The notes below the pieces were generated by a model. That model saw only the letters and a program-made list of their open reading frames with translations, searched no databases and was not told the origin of the DNA. Source: Achromobacter agilis (GTDB lineage: Bacteria; Pseudomonadota; Gammaproteobacteria; Burkholderiales; Burkholderiaceae_B). Taken from it: DNA of 54,558 nt. Location: the NCBI RefSeq assembly GCF_900496965.1, contig NZ_UFQB01000036.1, forward strand, positions 1 through 54,558. Direction: 5' to 3'. Both the position numbers and the translations under genes were made by a program. This document shows, in pieces, positions 9,426-19,317 of this stretch (position 1 is its first letter; each line of letters begins with the position of its first letter).

Positions 9426-10597
9426 TCCCGCCCCGCGCCATCGTCTGCCTCGGCCTGACCCAACTGGTCGGCTGGGGCGTTACCTTCTATCTGATCGGCG
9501 CCCTGGGCCCGGCCATGGCGGCCGACCTGGGCTGGAATGCCGCCGCCATCTACGGCGGCTTCTCGGCCGCCATCGTGGTGATGGCCATGGTGTCGCCGCT
9601 GGCCGGCAAAGCGGTGGACCGCTGGGGCGGGCATCGGGTCATGCCCGTCGGCGCCATCGTGGCCGCGCTGGGCTGCGCGGCGCTGGCGGCCGCGCGCGGC
9701 CTGCCGCTCTATTACCTGGCGTGGGTCCTGCTGGGAATCGGCATGCGGCTCTGCCTGTACGACGCGGCCTTCGCCTCCCTGGCGCGGGCAGCCGGCCCGA
9801 CGGCGCGGCGGCCCATGTCCCAGATCACGCTGTTCGGCGGACTGGCGTCCACGGTGATGTGGCCGGTGGGCCATGCGCTGTCGGGCTGGCTGGGCTGGCG
9901 CGGCGCGGTGCTGACATACGGAGGGCTGGCGCTGGCCACGCTGCCGCTGTACCTGGCGCTGCCGCGCGCACGCTACGCCGCCCCGGCCGGCGGCAAGGAC
10001 AAGGCCTCCACGGGGCTGGCCCGCAGCCCGGCGGAACGCCGCCTGGCGGGAGGGCTGTACGCGATGATCGCCATGCTGACCAACTTCCTGGCGGCCGGCA
10101 ACGCGGCGCACCTGATCTCGATGCTGTCCGGCCTGGGCCTGGCCGCGGCGGCCGCCGTCAGCGTCGCCGCCCTATGGGGCGTGGGCCAGTTCGCGGCCCG
10201 GCTGGCCGACGTGGCGCTGGGCTCGCGGCTGCACCCGCTGACCCTGACGCTGGCGGTCTGCGCGGTCCTGCCGCTGTGCTTTCTGCTGGCGCTGCTGTCC
10301 GGCGGCAATCTCTATGCCAGCGCCGCCTATGCGCTGCTCTACGGCGCCTGCAACGGCCTGCTGACCATCACGCGCGGCACCTTGCCGCTGGCGCTGTTCA
10401 ACTTCCGCAGCTATGGCGCGCTGGTCGGCGCCCTGCTGGTTCCCAGCTTCCTGCTGACCGCGGCCTCGCCGGTGGCTTATGCCTATATGGTGGACGCCCA
10501 CGGCGCGCGCGGCGCGATGGCGCTGTCGCTGGGCCTGGCCGCGACGATCTGCGCGGCGGCGTTCGCGCTGAGGTGGAAGTTCATTGCGCGATGCTGA
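9422..10597 (+). CDS. Major facilitator superfamily transporter
   Basis: A 391-residue integral membrane protein with about twelve hydrophobic segments. The MFS loop 2-3 signature appears as SPLAGKAVDRWGGHRVMPVG after the second segment, and a Lys/Arg-bearing central loop (ARSPAERRL) separates the two halves. Starts with GTG at 9422 overlapping the acetyltransferase stop. It probably exports a toxic compound or its acetylated product, judging only from the coupling. Substrate unknown. Confidence 0.85.
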   Translation: MIPPRAIVCLGLTQLVGWGVTFYLIGALGPAMAADLGWNAAAIYGGFSAAIVVMAMVSPLAGKAVDRWGGHRVMPVGAIVAALGCAALAAARGLPLYYLAWVLLGIGMRLCLYDAAFASLARAAGPTARRPMSQITLFGGLASTVMWPVGHALSGWLGWRGAVLTYGGLALATLPLYLALPRARYAAPAGGKDKASTGLARSPAERRLAGGLYAMIAMLTNFLAAGNAAHLISMLSGLGLAAAAAVSVAALWGVGQFAARLADVALGSRLHPLTLTLAVCAVLPLCFLLALLSGGNLYASAAYALLYGACNGLLTITRGTLPLALFNFRSYGALVGALLVPSFLLTAASPVAYAYMVDAHGARGAMALSLGLAATICAAAFALRWKFIARC

Positions 10598-10609
10598 TCG
10601 GTGGGCGCC

Positions 10610-11203
10610 TCAGTGCGGCGCGGACACCCCCGCGTTCGACTGCATGCTCTTCATGATCTGCAGGCCGCTCGAATGGCGTTCTTCGCCGGTCTCGCAGGAC
10701 TTGCAGATCACGCCGACATAGCGGCCGTCGATGACGGTTTCGGCATACAGGCCCGACTTGTAGTTGTGCCGCGCATCCGTCTCGACCCGATACCATTCCC
10801 GATCGCCGATGCGCACGCGTTCCAGCGGCTTGCGAATCCCGGCATCCGGGCCGGTCGCGCGCAGCACGGCACGCAGGCGGGAATAGCGCTTGAGCGGCGA
10901 CGCGTACATCTCGCGCAGCTTGCCGGCATCGCCATCGCCTTCCATCTGGCCGTCGCGCGTCAGGATGGTGCAGGTCTCTTGCGTCTGCTCGCAGGCGTCG
11001 CTTTCGCAGGCAAACTGCACCCGGCGCAGGCCGGTCTTCGAAACAACGCCTTCCGGCGATCCCTCCAGCACCCAGCCTTCGGGCAGCTGGATCGAGAGCC
11101 CAGGAGGCATGGCGATGGTCTCGGCCCTAGCGGCCTTCGTCAGCCCTGAAACCGCCAGCGCCGCGCACAGCGCGGCAAGGTGAATGGCGCCCGGCTTGCT
11201 CAT
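10610..11203 (-). CDS. Secreted protein of unknown function
   Basis: A 197-residue protein with a Sec signal peptide (hydrophobic LAALCAALAVSGLTKAARA, probable cleavage after ARA). The mature part contains six cysteines in clusters (CESDACEQTQETC; CKSC), suggesting disulfides in the periplasm. No family was recognised. Its ATG overlaps the stop of the upstream YcxB-like membrane protein (ATGA), so the two are translationally coupled and may work together at the envelope. Convergent with the MFS gene, 12 bp apart. Confidence 0.8.
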   Translation of the reverse strand: MSKPGAIHLAALCAALAVSGLTKAARAETIAMPPGLSIQLPEGWVLEGSPEGVVSKTGLRRVQFACESDACEQTQETCTILTRDGQMEGDGDAGKLREMYASPLKRYSRLRAVLRATGPDAGIRKPLERVRIGDREWYRVETDARHNYKSGLYAETVIDGRYVGVICKSCETGEERHSSGLQIMKSMQSNAGVSAPH

Positions 11204-12501
11204 ACGTTTGTTCCTGTCCGATGATGGCCCCCGCCGGCGCGGCGGCCGATGACGCGCTCGACAATGACCAGTTGGTCGCTGTCGAGCACGCGCAAGGGCA
11301 AAAACAGGGGTTCGCTTTCCCGCCGGAATGCGATCAGATGGCTGCCTCGGCGCTCGATGCCGTCGAAGCGGGCCATGTCGAAGCTGCTGCGCCAGCCATC
11401 CTGCAAGATGTCGAGCCTGTCGTCGTAGAGCCGGACCTCGCACGCTTCGGCCGGAACCTGCTTCTGCAGCCGTCGCGCCAGCGTCTGTGCGTGGCGGCGC
11501 TGCGCCCAGGGCTGCAGCACGACGATGGCGGCGAGCAGCGTCCAGAAGCCGAGCGCATATTGCCAAAAGGTGCTTGCGAACATCTCGATGAAGAGCGGAA
11601 AGGCGTAGCGGAAGGGCACCCGGTCGGGATCCAGCAGCCAGAGAAAGCAAAAGAACAGCGGGACGATGAGAGCGGTGAGCAGGAAGGCCAGCATGAAACC
11701 GCGGCGGCGCCGCCGCCGCATGCCGGGACGTTCCATTTGCCAACCGAGCGCGATGGCGCGGTCTTCTTCGGTGAACGTGAAGCGGGATGCCAGCAGCGGT
11801 TGCGGGTCGCAGGCCGCGTCTGCTTCCGGCAGGCTGCGAGCCGCCACGCCGGCGCCGGCATGGCAGGAGGCGGCCCATCCCTTGATATGCGCGATCTGCT
11901 CGGCAGACAGGACACGCAGTGGCAGGGCGTAGGCGTCCTCGATATTCCTGAGCCGGATGAAGAGATGCGCGGGGCCTTGCGCAACGCCCTCGATGCGCGA
12001 GCACGCGAGATGGGTTGTCCGCCCTGGCTGAGTCACGGTCAGGCCGTCCGGCTCGAAACGATAGGCCACGGAGACGGGTTGGTCGAGCTGCTCGTCGCGG
12101 CACCAGCGCTTCAAGCGGCCCCGGACGAGCGCGGGCTGGATCGCATAGTAGGCCAGAACGGGGATGGCGATGAACAGAATGGAAAGGCCGCCCAGGCCGA
12201 ACAGATCGTTGAAAAAGCGGGAGGCGAAGCCGTCGATGCCCGGCCGCGCGCTTTTCTGCCAGGAGGAGGCGCCGATCATCACAAGCAGCAGAAGCACCAC
12301 CCACGCAAGAATGTGCAGCGGGCGCCGCCGCGCTGCCGAAAACAAGTCGGAATAGACGAATTGCGCCGCCGCTACCCGGACCGGCAGGTCGATCGGCGCC
12401 ACAATCGAGAAAGTGCCGGCCGGCTCCGGGCCGGCGTTCCCGTCCGGGCCTCCGCCGCGCGATGTCTGCTCCCCGTTTCGGACAACGCCCTGTTCAAGCA
12501 T
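11200..12501 (-). CDS. Membrane protein with duplicated YcxB-like module
   Basis: A 433-residue membrane protein built of two similar halves. Each has an N-terminal short motif (AAAQFVYSDLFSAARR at about 45; SRFTFTEEDRAIALGW at about 239), a pair of transmembrane segments (about 63-80 and 103-122; 269-290 and 301-330), then a cytosolic YcxB-like beta-rich domain (about 143-208 and 354-418). The domains share YALPLRVLSAEQ and LFLPLRVLDSDQ at equivalent positions. YcxB-like proteins have no established function. The start at 12501 has GGAG eight bases upstream. It lies 40 bp downstream of queC and overlaps the secreted-protein gene, suggesting a three-gene operon. Confidence 0.82.
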   Translation of the reverse strand: MLEQGVVRNGEQTSRGGGPDGNAGPEPAGTFSIVAPIDLPVRVAAAQFVYSDLFSAARRRPLHILAWVVLLLLVMIGASSWQKSARPGIDGFASRFFNDLFGLGGLSILFIAIPVLAYYAIQPALVRGRLKRWCRDEQLDQPVSVAYRFEPDGLTVTQPGRTTHLACSRIEGVAQGPAHLFIRLRNIEDAYALPLRVLSAEQIAHIKGWAASCHAGAGVAARSLPEADAACDPQPLLASRFTFTEEDRAIALGWQMERPGMRRRRRRGFMLAFLLTALIVPLFFCFLWLLDPDRVPFRYAFPLFIEMFASTFWQYALGFWTLLAAIVVLQPWAQRRHAQTLARRLQKQVPAEACEVRLYDDRLDILQDGWRSSFDMARFDGIERRGSHLIAFRRESEPLFLPLRVLDSDQLVIVERVIGRRAGGGHHRTGTNV

Positions 12502-12541
12502 ATGGTCTCCATGGTTGCCGGCTGCGAACGGCCGGATCGCC

Positions 12542-13261
12542 TCACTCCTGCGCGGCGGAAGCAATCACCCATTTCTCCCAGCCGATCTTCCTGAGTTTGC
12601 AGGCCGGGCATTCCCCGCAGCCGTATCCCCAGTCATGCCGCGCGCCGCGCTCACCCAGGTAGCAGGTGTGGCTTTCCTCGACGATGGTTTCGACCAGGGC
12701 GTCGCCGCCCAGCCGGTGCGCCAGCGCCCAGGTTTCCGACTTGTCGATCCACATCAGCGGCGTCTCGATCGTCACCCTGGACCCCAGGCCCAGGCCCAGC
12801 GCCACCTGTTGCGCCTTGATGGTGTCGTCGCGGCAGTCGGGGTAGCCGGAAAAATCGGTTTCGCACATGCCGCCTACCAGCACATCCAGCTGGCGGCGGT
12901 AGCCCAGCGCGGCGGCCAGTGTCAGGAACAGCAGGTTGCGTCCGGGCACGAAAGTATTGGGCAGGCCGTTGGCCTGCATCTCGATGGCGCGGTCGCTCGT
13001 CATGGCCGTGTCGCCCACCTGGCCCAGCACCTTCAGGTCCAGCAGATGATCTTCGCCCAAGCGCGGCGCCCAGTCGGGGAAATTCTCGCGGATGTCGCGC
13101 AGCACGTTCAGGCGCGCGGACAACTCGATGTGATGGCGCTGCCCGTAATCGAACGCTACGGTTTCCACATGGGCATACCGGTCCAGCGCCCAGGCCAGGC
13201 AGGTGGTGGAATCCTGGCCGCCCGAAAACAGCACGAGCGCGCGACGTTGATGGTTTTGCAT
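12542..13261 (-). CDS. queC: 7-cyano-7-deazaguanine synthase
   Basis: A 239-residue ATP-dependent enzyme converting 7-carboxy-7-deazaguanine to preQ0 in queuosine tRNA modification. Visible: the PP-loop [15 protein letters not shown] at residues about 12-26; [22 protein letters not shown]; and the C-terminal zinc site [11 protein letters not shown] preceded by another cysteine in HTCYLGE. Length is normal. No other queuosine gene lies in the window. It is divergent from ppc across a 193-bp spacer. Two unrelated genes follow on the same strand. Confidence 0.95.
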   Translation of the reverse strand: MQNHQRRALVLFSGGQDSTTCLAWALDRYAHVETVAFDYGQRHHIELSARLNVLRDIRENFPDWAPRLGEDHLLDLKVLGQVGDTAMTSDRAIEMQANGLPNTFVPGRNLLFLTLAAALGYRRQLDVLVGGMCETDFSGYPDCRDDTIKAQQVALGLGLGSRVTIETPLMWIDKSETWALAHRLGGDALVETIVEESHTCYLGERGARHDWGYGCGECPACKLRKIGWEKWVIASAAQE

Positions 13262-13454
13262 AGATGGGGCTTTGGGGAATAAGAGGGAAGCGGGACTTGC
13301 TGTAGCGTAAACAGGCCTTTAGCGAACTTTAACGCAGCCCCGGCGCTTTGCCGTAAGGAAGCCTGCGTAAAATCGATCAGGTTTTATTTACGGTTTACCT
13401 GCAACACCCCTTACTCACCCTTGCCCTCCAGCAGCCCGACGGATCCCCCGCCCG
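13262..13454. promoter_or_regulatory. Divergent promoter region queC/ppc
   Basis: A 193-bp spacer that must hold both promoters. It is less GC-rich than the genes (GTAGCGTAAACAGGCC, AAAATCGATCAGG, TTTATTTACGGTTTACC). I see no convincing preQ1 riboswitch fold and no clear -35/-10 pair that can be assigned confidently. Confidence 0.35.
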
Positions 13455-16304
13455 ATGAAAGCTATCCGCCAGCAGTCCGATTCAGCAGAACCCTTGCGTC
13501 ACGATATCCGGCTGTTAGGCCGATTACTCGGAACCGTTATCGAGGAATGCGAAGGCAAGCGCGTCTTCGACACCATCGAAACCCTGCGCCGCACCGCCGT
13601 GAAATTCCGCCGCGAAGGCAACGACGCGGACGGCAAGCTGCTGGAGCAGCGCGTCAAGCGCCTGCAGGGCAGCGACCCCAATTCGGTCGCCCGCGCCTTC
13701 AGCTACTTCCTGCACCTGGCCAACATCGCCGAAGACCGCGACCAGAACCGCCGCCAGCGCGTCCGCGCCATCGCCGACGACGCCCCGGCGCGCGGCAGCC
13801 TGCGCGAAGCGGTGCAGGTGCTGGGCAAGCAAGGCGTGGGCGTGGCGCGCATCCGGCGCCTGCTAGCCGACGCTTGCGTGATGCCCGTGCTCACCGCGCA
13901 CCCTACCGAAGTGCAGCGCAAGAGCACGCTGGACGTGCACCGCGAAATCGCCGCCGCGCTGATGCAGCGCGAAGGCCCGCTCACCCCGGAAGAACTGGCC
14001 GACCTGGACGCCTCGCTGCTGGGCCGCGTGGCCACGCTGTGGCAGACGCGCATGCTGCGCTATACGCGGCTCACGGTGGCCGATGAAATCGAGAATGCGC
14101 TGTCGTACTATCGCAGCACGTTCCTGCAGGTCATTCCGCGCCTCTACGGCGACCTGTCCAAGCTGCTGAACCGCGAAGCCGCCAAGCCCTTCTCCGCCCC
14201 GCCCCCGCCGCTCGAACCCTTCCTGCGCATGGGCAGCTGGATCGGCGGCGACCGCGACGGCAATCCGAACGTCGACGCCGGCACCTTGGAACGCGCGCTG
14301 CTGCGCCAGGCCACCGTGCTGTTCGAGCACTATCTGCAGGAAGTGCATGCGCTGGGCGCCGAGCTATCCGTCACCACCTTGCTGATCGCGGTGGACGCCG
14401 AGCTGCTGGCGCTGGCCGAGGCCAGCGGCGACGACTCGCCCCACCGCCGCGACGAACCCTACCGCCGCGCGCTGGTCGGCGTGTACGCCCGGCTGGCCGC
14501 CACCGCGCAGCGCCTCACGGGCCAGGATCTCGCCCGCCGCAGCACCGTCGCCGCGCCTCCCTACGGCACGCCGCAGGAGCTGTCCGCCGACCTCGCCACT
14601 ATCGCGGCGTCGCTGGCCGCCCACCACGGCTCGCCCATCGGCAAGCTGCGCCTGGCCGGCCTGCAGCAGGCCGTGGAAGTCTTCGGCTTCCACCTGGCCA
14701 CGGTCGACCTGCGCCAGAGTTCCGACGTGCACGAGCGCGCCCTGGCCGAACTGTTCGCACGCGCGGGCGTGCAGCACAACGGCAAGCCGCTGGACTACCT
14801 GGCGCTGAGCGAGGACGAACGCGTGGCCTTGCTGCGCGCCGAACTGGCGCAGGCCCGCCCGCTGGCCTCGCCCTGGATCGCCTACAGCGAAGACACCACG
14901 CGCGAACTGGCCGTGCTGCGCGCGGCCGCCGCCGGCCGGGCCCGCTACGGCAAGCAGGCCGTGCGCCAGACCATCGTGTCGCATACCGAAACGCTGAGCG
15001 ATCTGCTGGAAGTCATGGTGCTGCAGAAGGAGGCCGGCCTCATCGCGCCCGCCGGCCAGGAGATCACGGCCGAGGACGGCCTGATGGTGGTGCCGCTGTT
15101 CGAGACCATTCCCGACTTGCAGCGCGGCGCCAGCATCATGGCGGCCTGGCTCGACCTGCCCGAAATCCGCCAGCGCGTGAAGCAGGCGCAGAACGGCGCG
15201 CAGGAAGTCATGCTGGGCTATTCGGACAGCAACAAGGACGGCGGTTTCCTGACGTCCAACTGGTCGCTCTACCAGGCCGAACGCGCGCTGGTCGACGTGT
15301 TCTCGGCCCGCCACGTGCGCCTGCGCCTGTTCCATGGGCGCGGCGGCTCGGTGGGGCGCGGCGGCGGTTCCAGCTTCGACGCCATCCTGGCGCAGCCGCC
15401 GGGCACCGTCGCCGGCCAGATCCGGCTGACCGAGCAGGGCGAAGTCATCCAGAGCAAATACAAGGATGCCGAGGTAGGACGCTGGCACCTGGAGCTGCTG
15501 GTCGCGGCCACGCTGGAGTCCAGCCTGGCGCCGCGCGCCGAGGCCACCAGCGCCGAAGACGCGCACATGGCCCATCACGGCCCGGCCATGTCCTTCATGT
15601 CGGAGGCCGCGCAGCGCACCTACCGCGGACTGGTCTACGACACGCGGGGCTTCTCCGACTATTTCTTCGCCGCCACGCCCATCAGCGAAATCGCGGGCCT
15701 GAACATCGGATCCCGGCCCGCATCGCGCAAGAAAGGGCAGCAGATCGAAGACCTGCGCGCCATTCCCTGGGGCTTTTCCTGGGCGCAGTGCCGCTTGATG
15801 CTGACCGGCTGGTACGGCATGGGATCCGCCATCGAGGCCTACCTGGAAGCCGGCGCTCCCGGCGCGCCGCGCTCGCGCCGCAGCCGCCTGGCCCAGCTGC
15901 GCGAAATGGCGCGCGACTGGCCCGCCTTCCGCACCTTGCTGTCCAACATGGAGATGGTGCTGGCCAAGTCCGACCTGGCGATCGCGGCCCGCTACGCGCA
16001 ACTGGTGCCGCAGCGGGGCCTGCGCGAACGCATTTTCGGCGCCATCAGCGCCGAGCATGCGCGCTCGCTCTCCATGCTGAAGCTGCTGACCCAACGCGAA
16101 CTGCTAGCCGACAACCCCACGCTGCAGGCCTCGCTACGCGAGCGCTTCGCCTACATCGACCCGCTGAACTACCTGCAGATCGAACTGATCCGCCGCCACC
16201 GCGCCGCGCAGAGAAATCCGCAGGCAGAAGTCGACAAACGCGTGCAGCGCGCGATCCACCTGACGATCAACGGCATCGCGGCGGGGCTGAGGAATTCAGG
16301 GTAA
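13455..16304 (+). CDS. ppc: Phosphoenolpyruvate carboxylase
   Basis: A 949-residue enzyme making oxaloacetate from PEP and bicarbonate, refilling the TCA cycle. Visible: [11 protein letters not shown] with the catalytic His at about 150; [12 protein letters not shown]; the PEP-binding [23 protein letters not shown] (catalytic signature and mobile loop); and the C-terminal end [19 protein letters not shown], the usual NG-terminus region. Length is slightly above the E. coli enzyme. It stands alone, divergent from queC and followed by the repeat-bearing spacer. ATG 13455 is preferred; ribosome site weak. Confidence 0.97.
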   Translation: MKAIRQQSDSAEPLRHDIRLLGRLLGTVIEECEGKRVFDTIETLRRTAVKFRREGNDADGKLLEQRVKRLQGSDPNSVARAFSYFLHLANIAEDRDQNRRQRVRAIADDAPARGSLREAVQVLGKQGVGVARIRRLLADACVMPVLTAHPTEVQRKSTLDVHREIAAALMQREGPLTPEELADLDASLLGRVATLWQTRMLRYTRLTVADEIENALSYYRSTFLQVIPRLYGDLSKLLNREAAKPFSAPPPPLEPFLRMGSWIGGDRDGNPNVDAGTLERALLRQATVLFEHYLQEVHALGAELSVTTLLIAVDAELLALAEASGDDSPHRRDEPYRRALVGVYARLAATAQRLTGQDLARRSTVAAPPYGTPQELSADLATIAASLAAHHGSPIGKLRLAGLQQAVEVFGFHLATVDLRQSSDVHERALAELFARAGVQHNGKPLDYLALSEDERVALLRAELAQARPLASPWIAYSEDTTRELAVLRAAAAGRARYGKQAVRQTIVSHTETLSDLLEVMVLQKEAGLIAPAGQEITAEDGLMVVPLFETIPDLQRGASIMAAWLDLPEIRQRVKQAQNGAQEVMLGYSDSNKDGGFLTSNWSLYQAERALVDVFSARHVRLRLFHGRGGSVGRGGGSSFDAILAQPPGTVAGQIRLTEQGEVIQSKYKDAEVGRWHLELLVAATLESSLAPRAEATSAEDAHMAHHGPAMSFMSEAAQRTYRGLVYDTRGFSDYFFAATPISEIAGLNIGSRPASRKKGQQIEDLRAIPWGFSWAQCRLMLTGWYGMGSAIEAYLEAGAPGAPRSRRSRLAQLREMARDWPAFRTLLSNMEMVLAKSDLAIAARYAQLVPQRGLRERIFGAISAEHARSLSMLKLLTQRELLADNPTLQASLRERFAYIDPLNYLQIELIRRHRAAQRNPQAEVDKRVQRAIHLTINGIAAGLRNSG

Positions 16305-16318
16305 AAGGCAGGAATGTG

Positions 16319-16597
16319 TGGGTGTCAGACGCTACGGCAGTGTCTGACACCCTTACGGCAAATCACCACAGGCTCGCGGTAACTTTTCCCGGGTGTCAGA
16401 CACCTACAGGGCAGAACATCTTCCCGCCTGTGTCAGACACCCGGCAAGACCTCATCCATCAGTAGCGCCGTCTCGTACGGGTGTCAGACACTTACTAGAG
16501 TGCCCCCGCGTCAGGCACCAGGCCCGCGCGCAGTGTCTGACACCCCTACGGCAAACCGCCACAAGCTCGCGGCAATCTTTCCCGGGTGTCAGACACC
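16319..16597. repeat. Cluster of GTGTCTGACACC palindromes, with two 65-bp units
   Basis: Seven copies of the palindrome GGTGTCAGACACC or a close variant: 16321, 16340, 16392, 16430, 16480, 16533 and 16585. Copies 2-3 and 6-7 bound two units of exactly 65 bp (16340-16404 and 16533-16597). These begin GTGTCTGACACCC, end GGGTGTCAGACACC and share a middle containing TACGGCAAA and CTCGCGG. The units differ at seven positions, all transitions. The bounding palindromes make each unit an inverted-repeat element. No open frame inside. Same family as the repeats at 3127-3244 and 25108-25171. Confidence 0.85.
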
Positions 16598-16860
16598 TGC
16601 CCCATCTCGATGGCTGTCAGCCACCCACCCTCCCCACACGCGTCCACCAGACGAACACCCCTAATCCCCGATTTGTCCACCCCCCGCGACTTTTAGTACT
16701 ATCTCTTTCAGAAATTCTATATACGCACAAATGTTCGTATATAGAACATAAAGATTTTTCTGGCCAGGCGCACAGGAAGGCACATCCGGAAGAGACAGAA
16801 AGCACCCTGGTTCCGCACGTGCCCGCCGCAAGCCCGGCGTATCAGCCCAAGCGAACCATC
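16598..16860. promoter_or_regulatory. Upstream region of the hydroxyacyl-CoA dehydrogenase gene with a 32-bp inverted repeat
   Basis: An AT-richer stretch. At 16715-16746 a perfect 11-bp inverted repeat, TTCTATATACG and CGTATATAGAA, is separated by 10 bp. Its TATATA parts could overlap a -10 element. This looks like an operator for an unidentified regulator controlling the downstream gene. Confidence 0.55.
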
Positions 16861-17796
16861 ATGGATACTCCCCTCAAGAATCTCGCCATCATCGGCGCAG
16901 GCGCCATGGGCAGCGGCATCGCCGCCCTCTTCGCCTCGAAGGGACTGAACATTGTCCTCATCGACCCGATGGAAGGCGCCCTTGAGCGCGCGCTCAAGAC
17001 CATCGACCGCCAGCTGAACGTCTACGCGCCGGGCGGGGTCCAGGAGGCCATGCAGCGCATCCAGGTTTCCCCCGGCCTGGAAGCGGCCTGCAACAGCGAC
17101 CTGGTCATCGAGGCCGTGCCGGAGAATCTGGAGCTCAAGCGCGGCATCTTCGCCAAGCTCGACTCCCTGTGCCCCGCGCGCACCCTTTTCGCCACCAACA
17201 CCTCCGGCCTGTCCATCAACGCCATCGCCAGCGCCGTCGTGCGGCGCGACCGCTTCGTGGGCACTCACTTCTTCACCCCCGCCGACGTCATCCCGCTGGT
17301 GGAAGTCGTCCGCAACGACGACACCTCCGAGGACACGGTGGCCCGGGTAATGGCCACGCTGCGCTTTGCCGGCAAGCGGCCGGTGCTGGTGCGCCAGGAC
17401 ATCCCCGGCTTCATCGCCAACCGCATCCAGCACGCGCTGGCCCGCGAGGCCATCTCGCTGCTGGAAAAGGGCGTCGCCAGCGCCGAGGACATCGACGAAG
17501 TGGTCAAGTGGAGCCTGGGTATCCGCCTGGCCCTGTCGGGCCCGCTGGAACAGCGCGACATGAACGGCATCGACGTGCATTACGCGATCGCCAGTTATCT
17601 CTACAAAGACCTGGAAAACCGCACGGAACCCTCCGAGCTCCTGAAAAGCAAGGTCGAAAGCGGCCAGATCGGCGCCAAGAACGGCCAGGGCTTCTACACC
17701 TGGAGCCCCGAGCGCCGCGAGCGCGTGCTGCGCGAGAAGAGCGCCGCGCTCGGCGAACTCGCCGCCTGGCTCAACGGCAAGGCCGGCGGCTCCTGA
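16861..17796 (+). CDS. 3-hydroxyacyl-CoA dehydrogenase family protein
   Basis: A 311-residue NAD-dependent dehydrogenase of the 3-hydroxybutyryl-CoA dehydrogenase type. The N-terminal Rossmann domain shows IIGAGAMGSGIAALFASKG; catalytic region SDLVIEAVPENLELK and HFFTPADVIPLVEVV (His of the His-Glu dyad); the C-terminal helical domain starts near IPGFIANRIQHALAREA. It probably oxidises a 3-hydroxyacyl-CoA or 3-hydroxyacid. The start at 16861 was chosen from family alignment; the frame is open upstream through the repeat cluster but non-homologous there. Followed 180 bp later by an AtoE-type short-chain fatty acid permease gene, which suggests linked short-chain acid metabolism. Confidence 0.9.
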   Translation: MDTPLKNLAIIGAGAMGSGIAALFASKGLNIVLIDPMEGALERALKTIDRQLNVYAPGGVQEAMQRIQVSPGLEAACNSDLVIEAVPENLELKRGIFAKLDSLCPARTLFATNTSGLSINAIASAVVRRDRFVGTHFFTPADVIPLVEVVRNDDTSEDTVARVMATLRFAGKRPVLVRQDIPGFIANRIQHALAREAISLLEKGVASAEDIDEVVKWSLGIRLALSGPLEQRDMNGIDVHYAIASYLYKDLENRTEPSELLKSKVESGQIGAKNGQGFYTWSPERRERVLREKSAALGELAAWLNGKAGGS

Positions 17797-17976
17797 CGGC
17801 TGCGCCAGCAAGCATTCACTACATAAGGCGCGGGGCTTCCCGCCACCGGCGCCAGCGGGCCACAAGCCCAACCACACAAAGAAAACCAATCGTCCCACCC
17901 GCCCCCGCCGACACCCGGCGCCGGGCGGCGCAAGACACGAGAAAACTTAGCCCGACCGGAGTTTGTAGGAGGCACC

Positions 17977-19317
17977 ATGAATAAACTGGCTTCATTCTTT
18001 ACGGAGCTGATGCGCAAGTATCTGCCCGATCCCTTCGTCTTCGCGATCGCGCTGACCTTGCTCACCGTGCTGCTGGCCATGGGCATCGAAGGCAAGGGCC
18101 TCGGCGACATCACCCGCGCCTGGGGCAACGGCTTCTGGAGCCTCCTGGCCTTCACCACCCAGATGGCGGTGATCCTGGCGATGGGCTACGTGCTGGCCAC
18201 CGCGCCGCTCACCGACCGCATGCTCAACCGCATCGTCAGCCACGTACACAAGCCGCACACCGCCATCATCGTGGCGACGCTGGTCGGCGGCATCGGCAGC
18301 TACCTGAACTGGGGCTTCGGCCTGGTCATCGGCGGCATCGTCGCGAAGAAGCTGGCGCTGAAGGTCAAGGGCGTGCACTATCCGCTGATCATCGCGGCCG
18401 CGTACAGCGGCTTCACGATGTACGGCCTGGGCCTGTCGGCCAGCATCCCCGTGCTGGTGGCCACGCCCAACCACCCCACCGCCAAGCAGATGGGCACCAT
18501 CCCGCTGTCGGAAACCATCTTCTCGGTGCCCATGCTGATCACCAGCCTGGTCATCATCGTAACGCTGCCGCTGCTCAACGCCTGGCTGCACCCGAAGAAG
18601 GGCGAGAAGATCATTGAAGTGGATCCGGCCATCGACCGCGACGCCGCCTCGTCCGCCTCCGCCGAAGACATGCTGGAAAAGGGCACCCTCGCCTCCCGCC
18701 TGAACAACAGCCGCATCCTGAGCCTGCTGATCGGCGCGCTGGGCGTGGCCTACGTGGTGTTCCACTTCATCGACGGCGGCTCGCTGGACCTGAACCTGAT
18801 CAACTTCATCATCCTGTTCCTGGGCATCATCCTGCTGGGCACGCCGGCCGCCTACGTGGCCAAGCTGACCGAAGGCATCAAGACGATCTCCGGCATCATC
18901 CTCCAGTACCCCTTCTACGCCGGCATCATGGCCATCATGGCCGCGTCCGGCCTGGTGGCCACCATCTCGCAGGTGTTCGTCGACGTCGCAACGCCCGAGA
19001 CCCTGCCGTTCTGGGGCCTGATCAGTTCCTTCGTCATCAACTTCTTCGCGCCCTCGGCCGGCGGCCACTGGGTCATCCAGGGTCCGTTCATGATCGACGC
19101 CGCCAAGGAAATCGGCAGCGCGCTGAACCAGACCACCATGGCTGTCATGCTGGGCAACGCCTGGAACGACCTGGTGCAGCCTTTCTGGATCCTGCCGGCG
19201 CTGGCGCTGTCCAAGCTGAAACTGCGCGACGTGATGGGCTATACCGTCATCATGATGCTGTGGGTGGGCGTGATCCACATCACCGCCGTGCTTCTCTGGG
19301 GCTACCTGACGCACTGA
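17977..19317 (+). CDS. Short-chain fatty acid transporter (AtoE family)
   Basis: A 446-residue integral membrane protein with ten or more hydrophobic segments, matching AtoE/TIGR00366-type short-chain fatty acid permeases. Family stretches: FTELMRKYLPDPFVFAIALT at the N-terminus, GSYLNWGFGLVIGGIVAK, and APSAGGHWVIQGPFMIDAAK near residue 360. Role: probable import of acetoacetate, butyrate or similar acids. Good ribosome site (TAGGAGG) nine bases before ATG. Likely co-expressed with the upstream hydroxyacyl-CoA dehydrogenase. Confidence 0.9.
   Translation: MNKLASFFTELMRKYLPDPFVFAIALTLLTVLLAMGIEGKGLGDITRAWGNGFWSLLAFTTQMAVILAMGYVLATAPLTDRMLNRIVSHVHKPHTAIIVATLVGGIGSYLNWGFGLVIGGIVAKKLALKVKGVHYPLIIAAAYSGFTMYGLGLSASIPVLVATPNHPTAKQMGTIPLSETIFSVPMLITSLVIIVTLPLLNAWLHPKKGEKIIEVDPAIDRDAASSASAEDMLEKGTLASRLNNSRILSLLIGALGVAYVVFHFIDGGSLDLNLINFIILFLGIILLGTPAAYVAKLTEGIKTISGIILQYPFYAGIMAIMAASGLVATISQVFVDVATPETLPFWGLISSFVINFFAPSAGGHWVIQGPFMIDAAKEIGSALNQTTMAVMLGNAWNDLVQPFWILPALALSKLKLRDVMGYTVIMMLWVGVIHITAVLLWGYLTH

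Noticed and set aside
7860..10600. Insertion sequence responsible for the leuA break
   Set aside because: No transposase, terminal inverted repeats or target-site duplication were seen; LysR, acetyltransferase and MFS genes are ordinary accessory genes.
13262..13454. preQ1 riboswitch upstream of queC
   Set aside because: No convincing preQ1 aptamer hairpin with A-rich tail could be recognised by eye in the spacer.
16319..16597. CRISPR array suggested by regularly recurring GTGTCAGACAC repeats
   Set aside because: Repeats are only 12-13 bp, occur in both orientations, spacing is irregular, two spacers are near-identical, and no cas genes are present.
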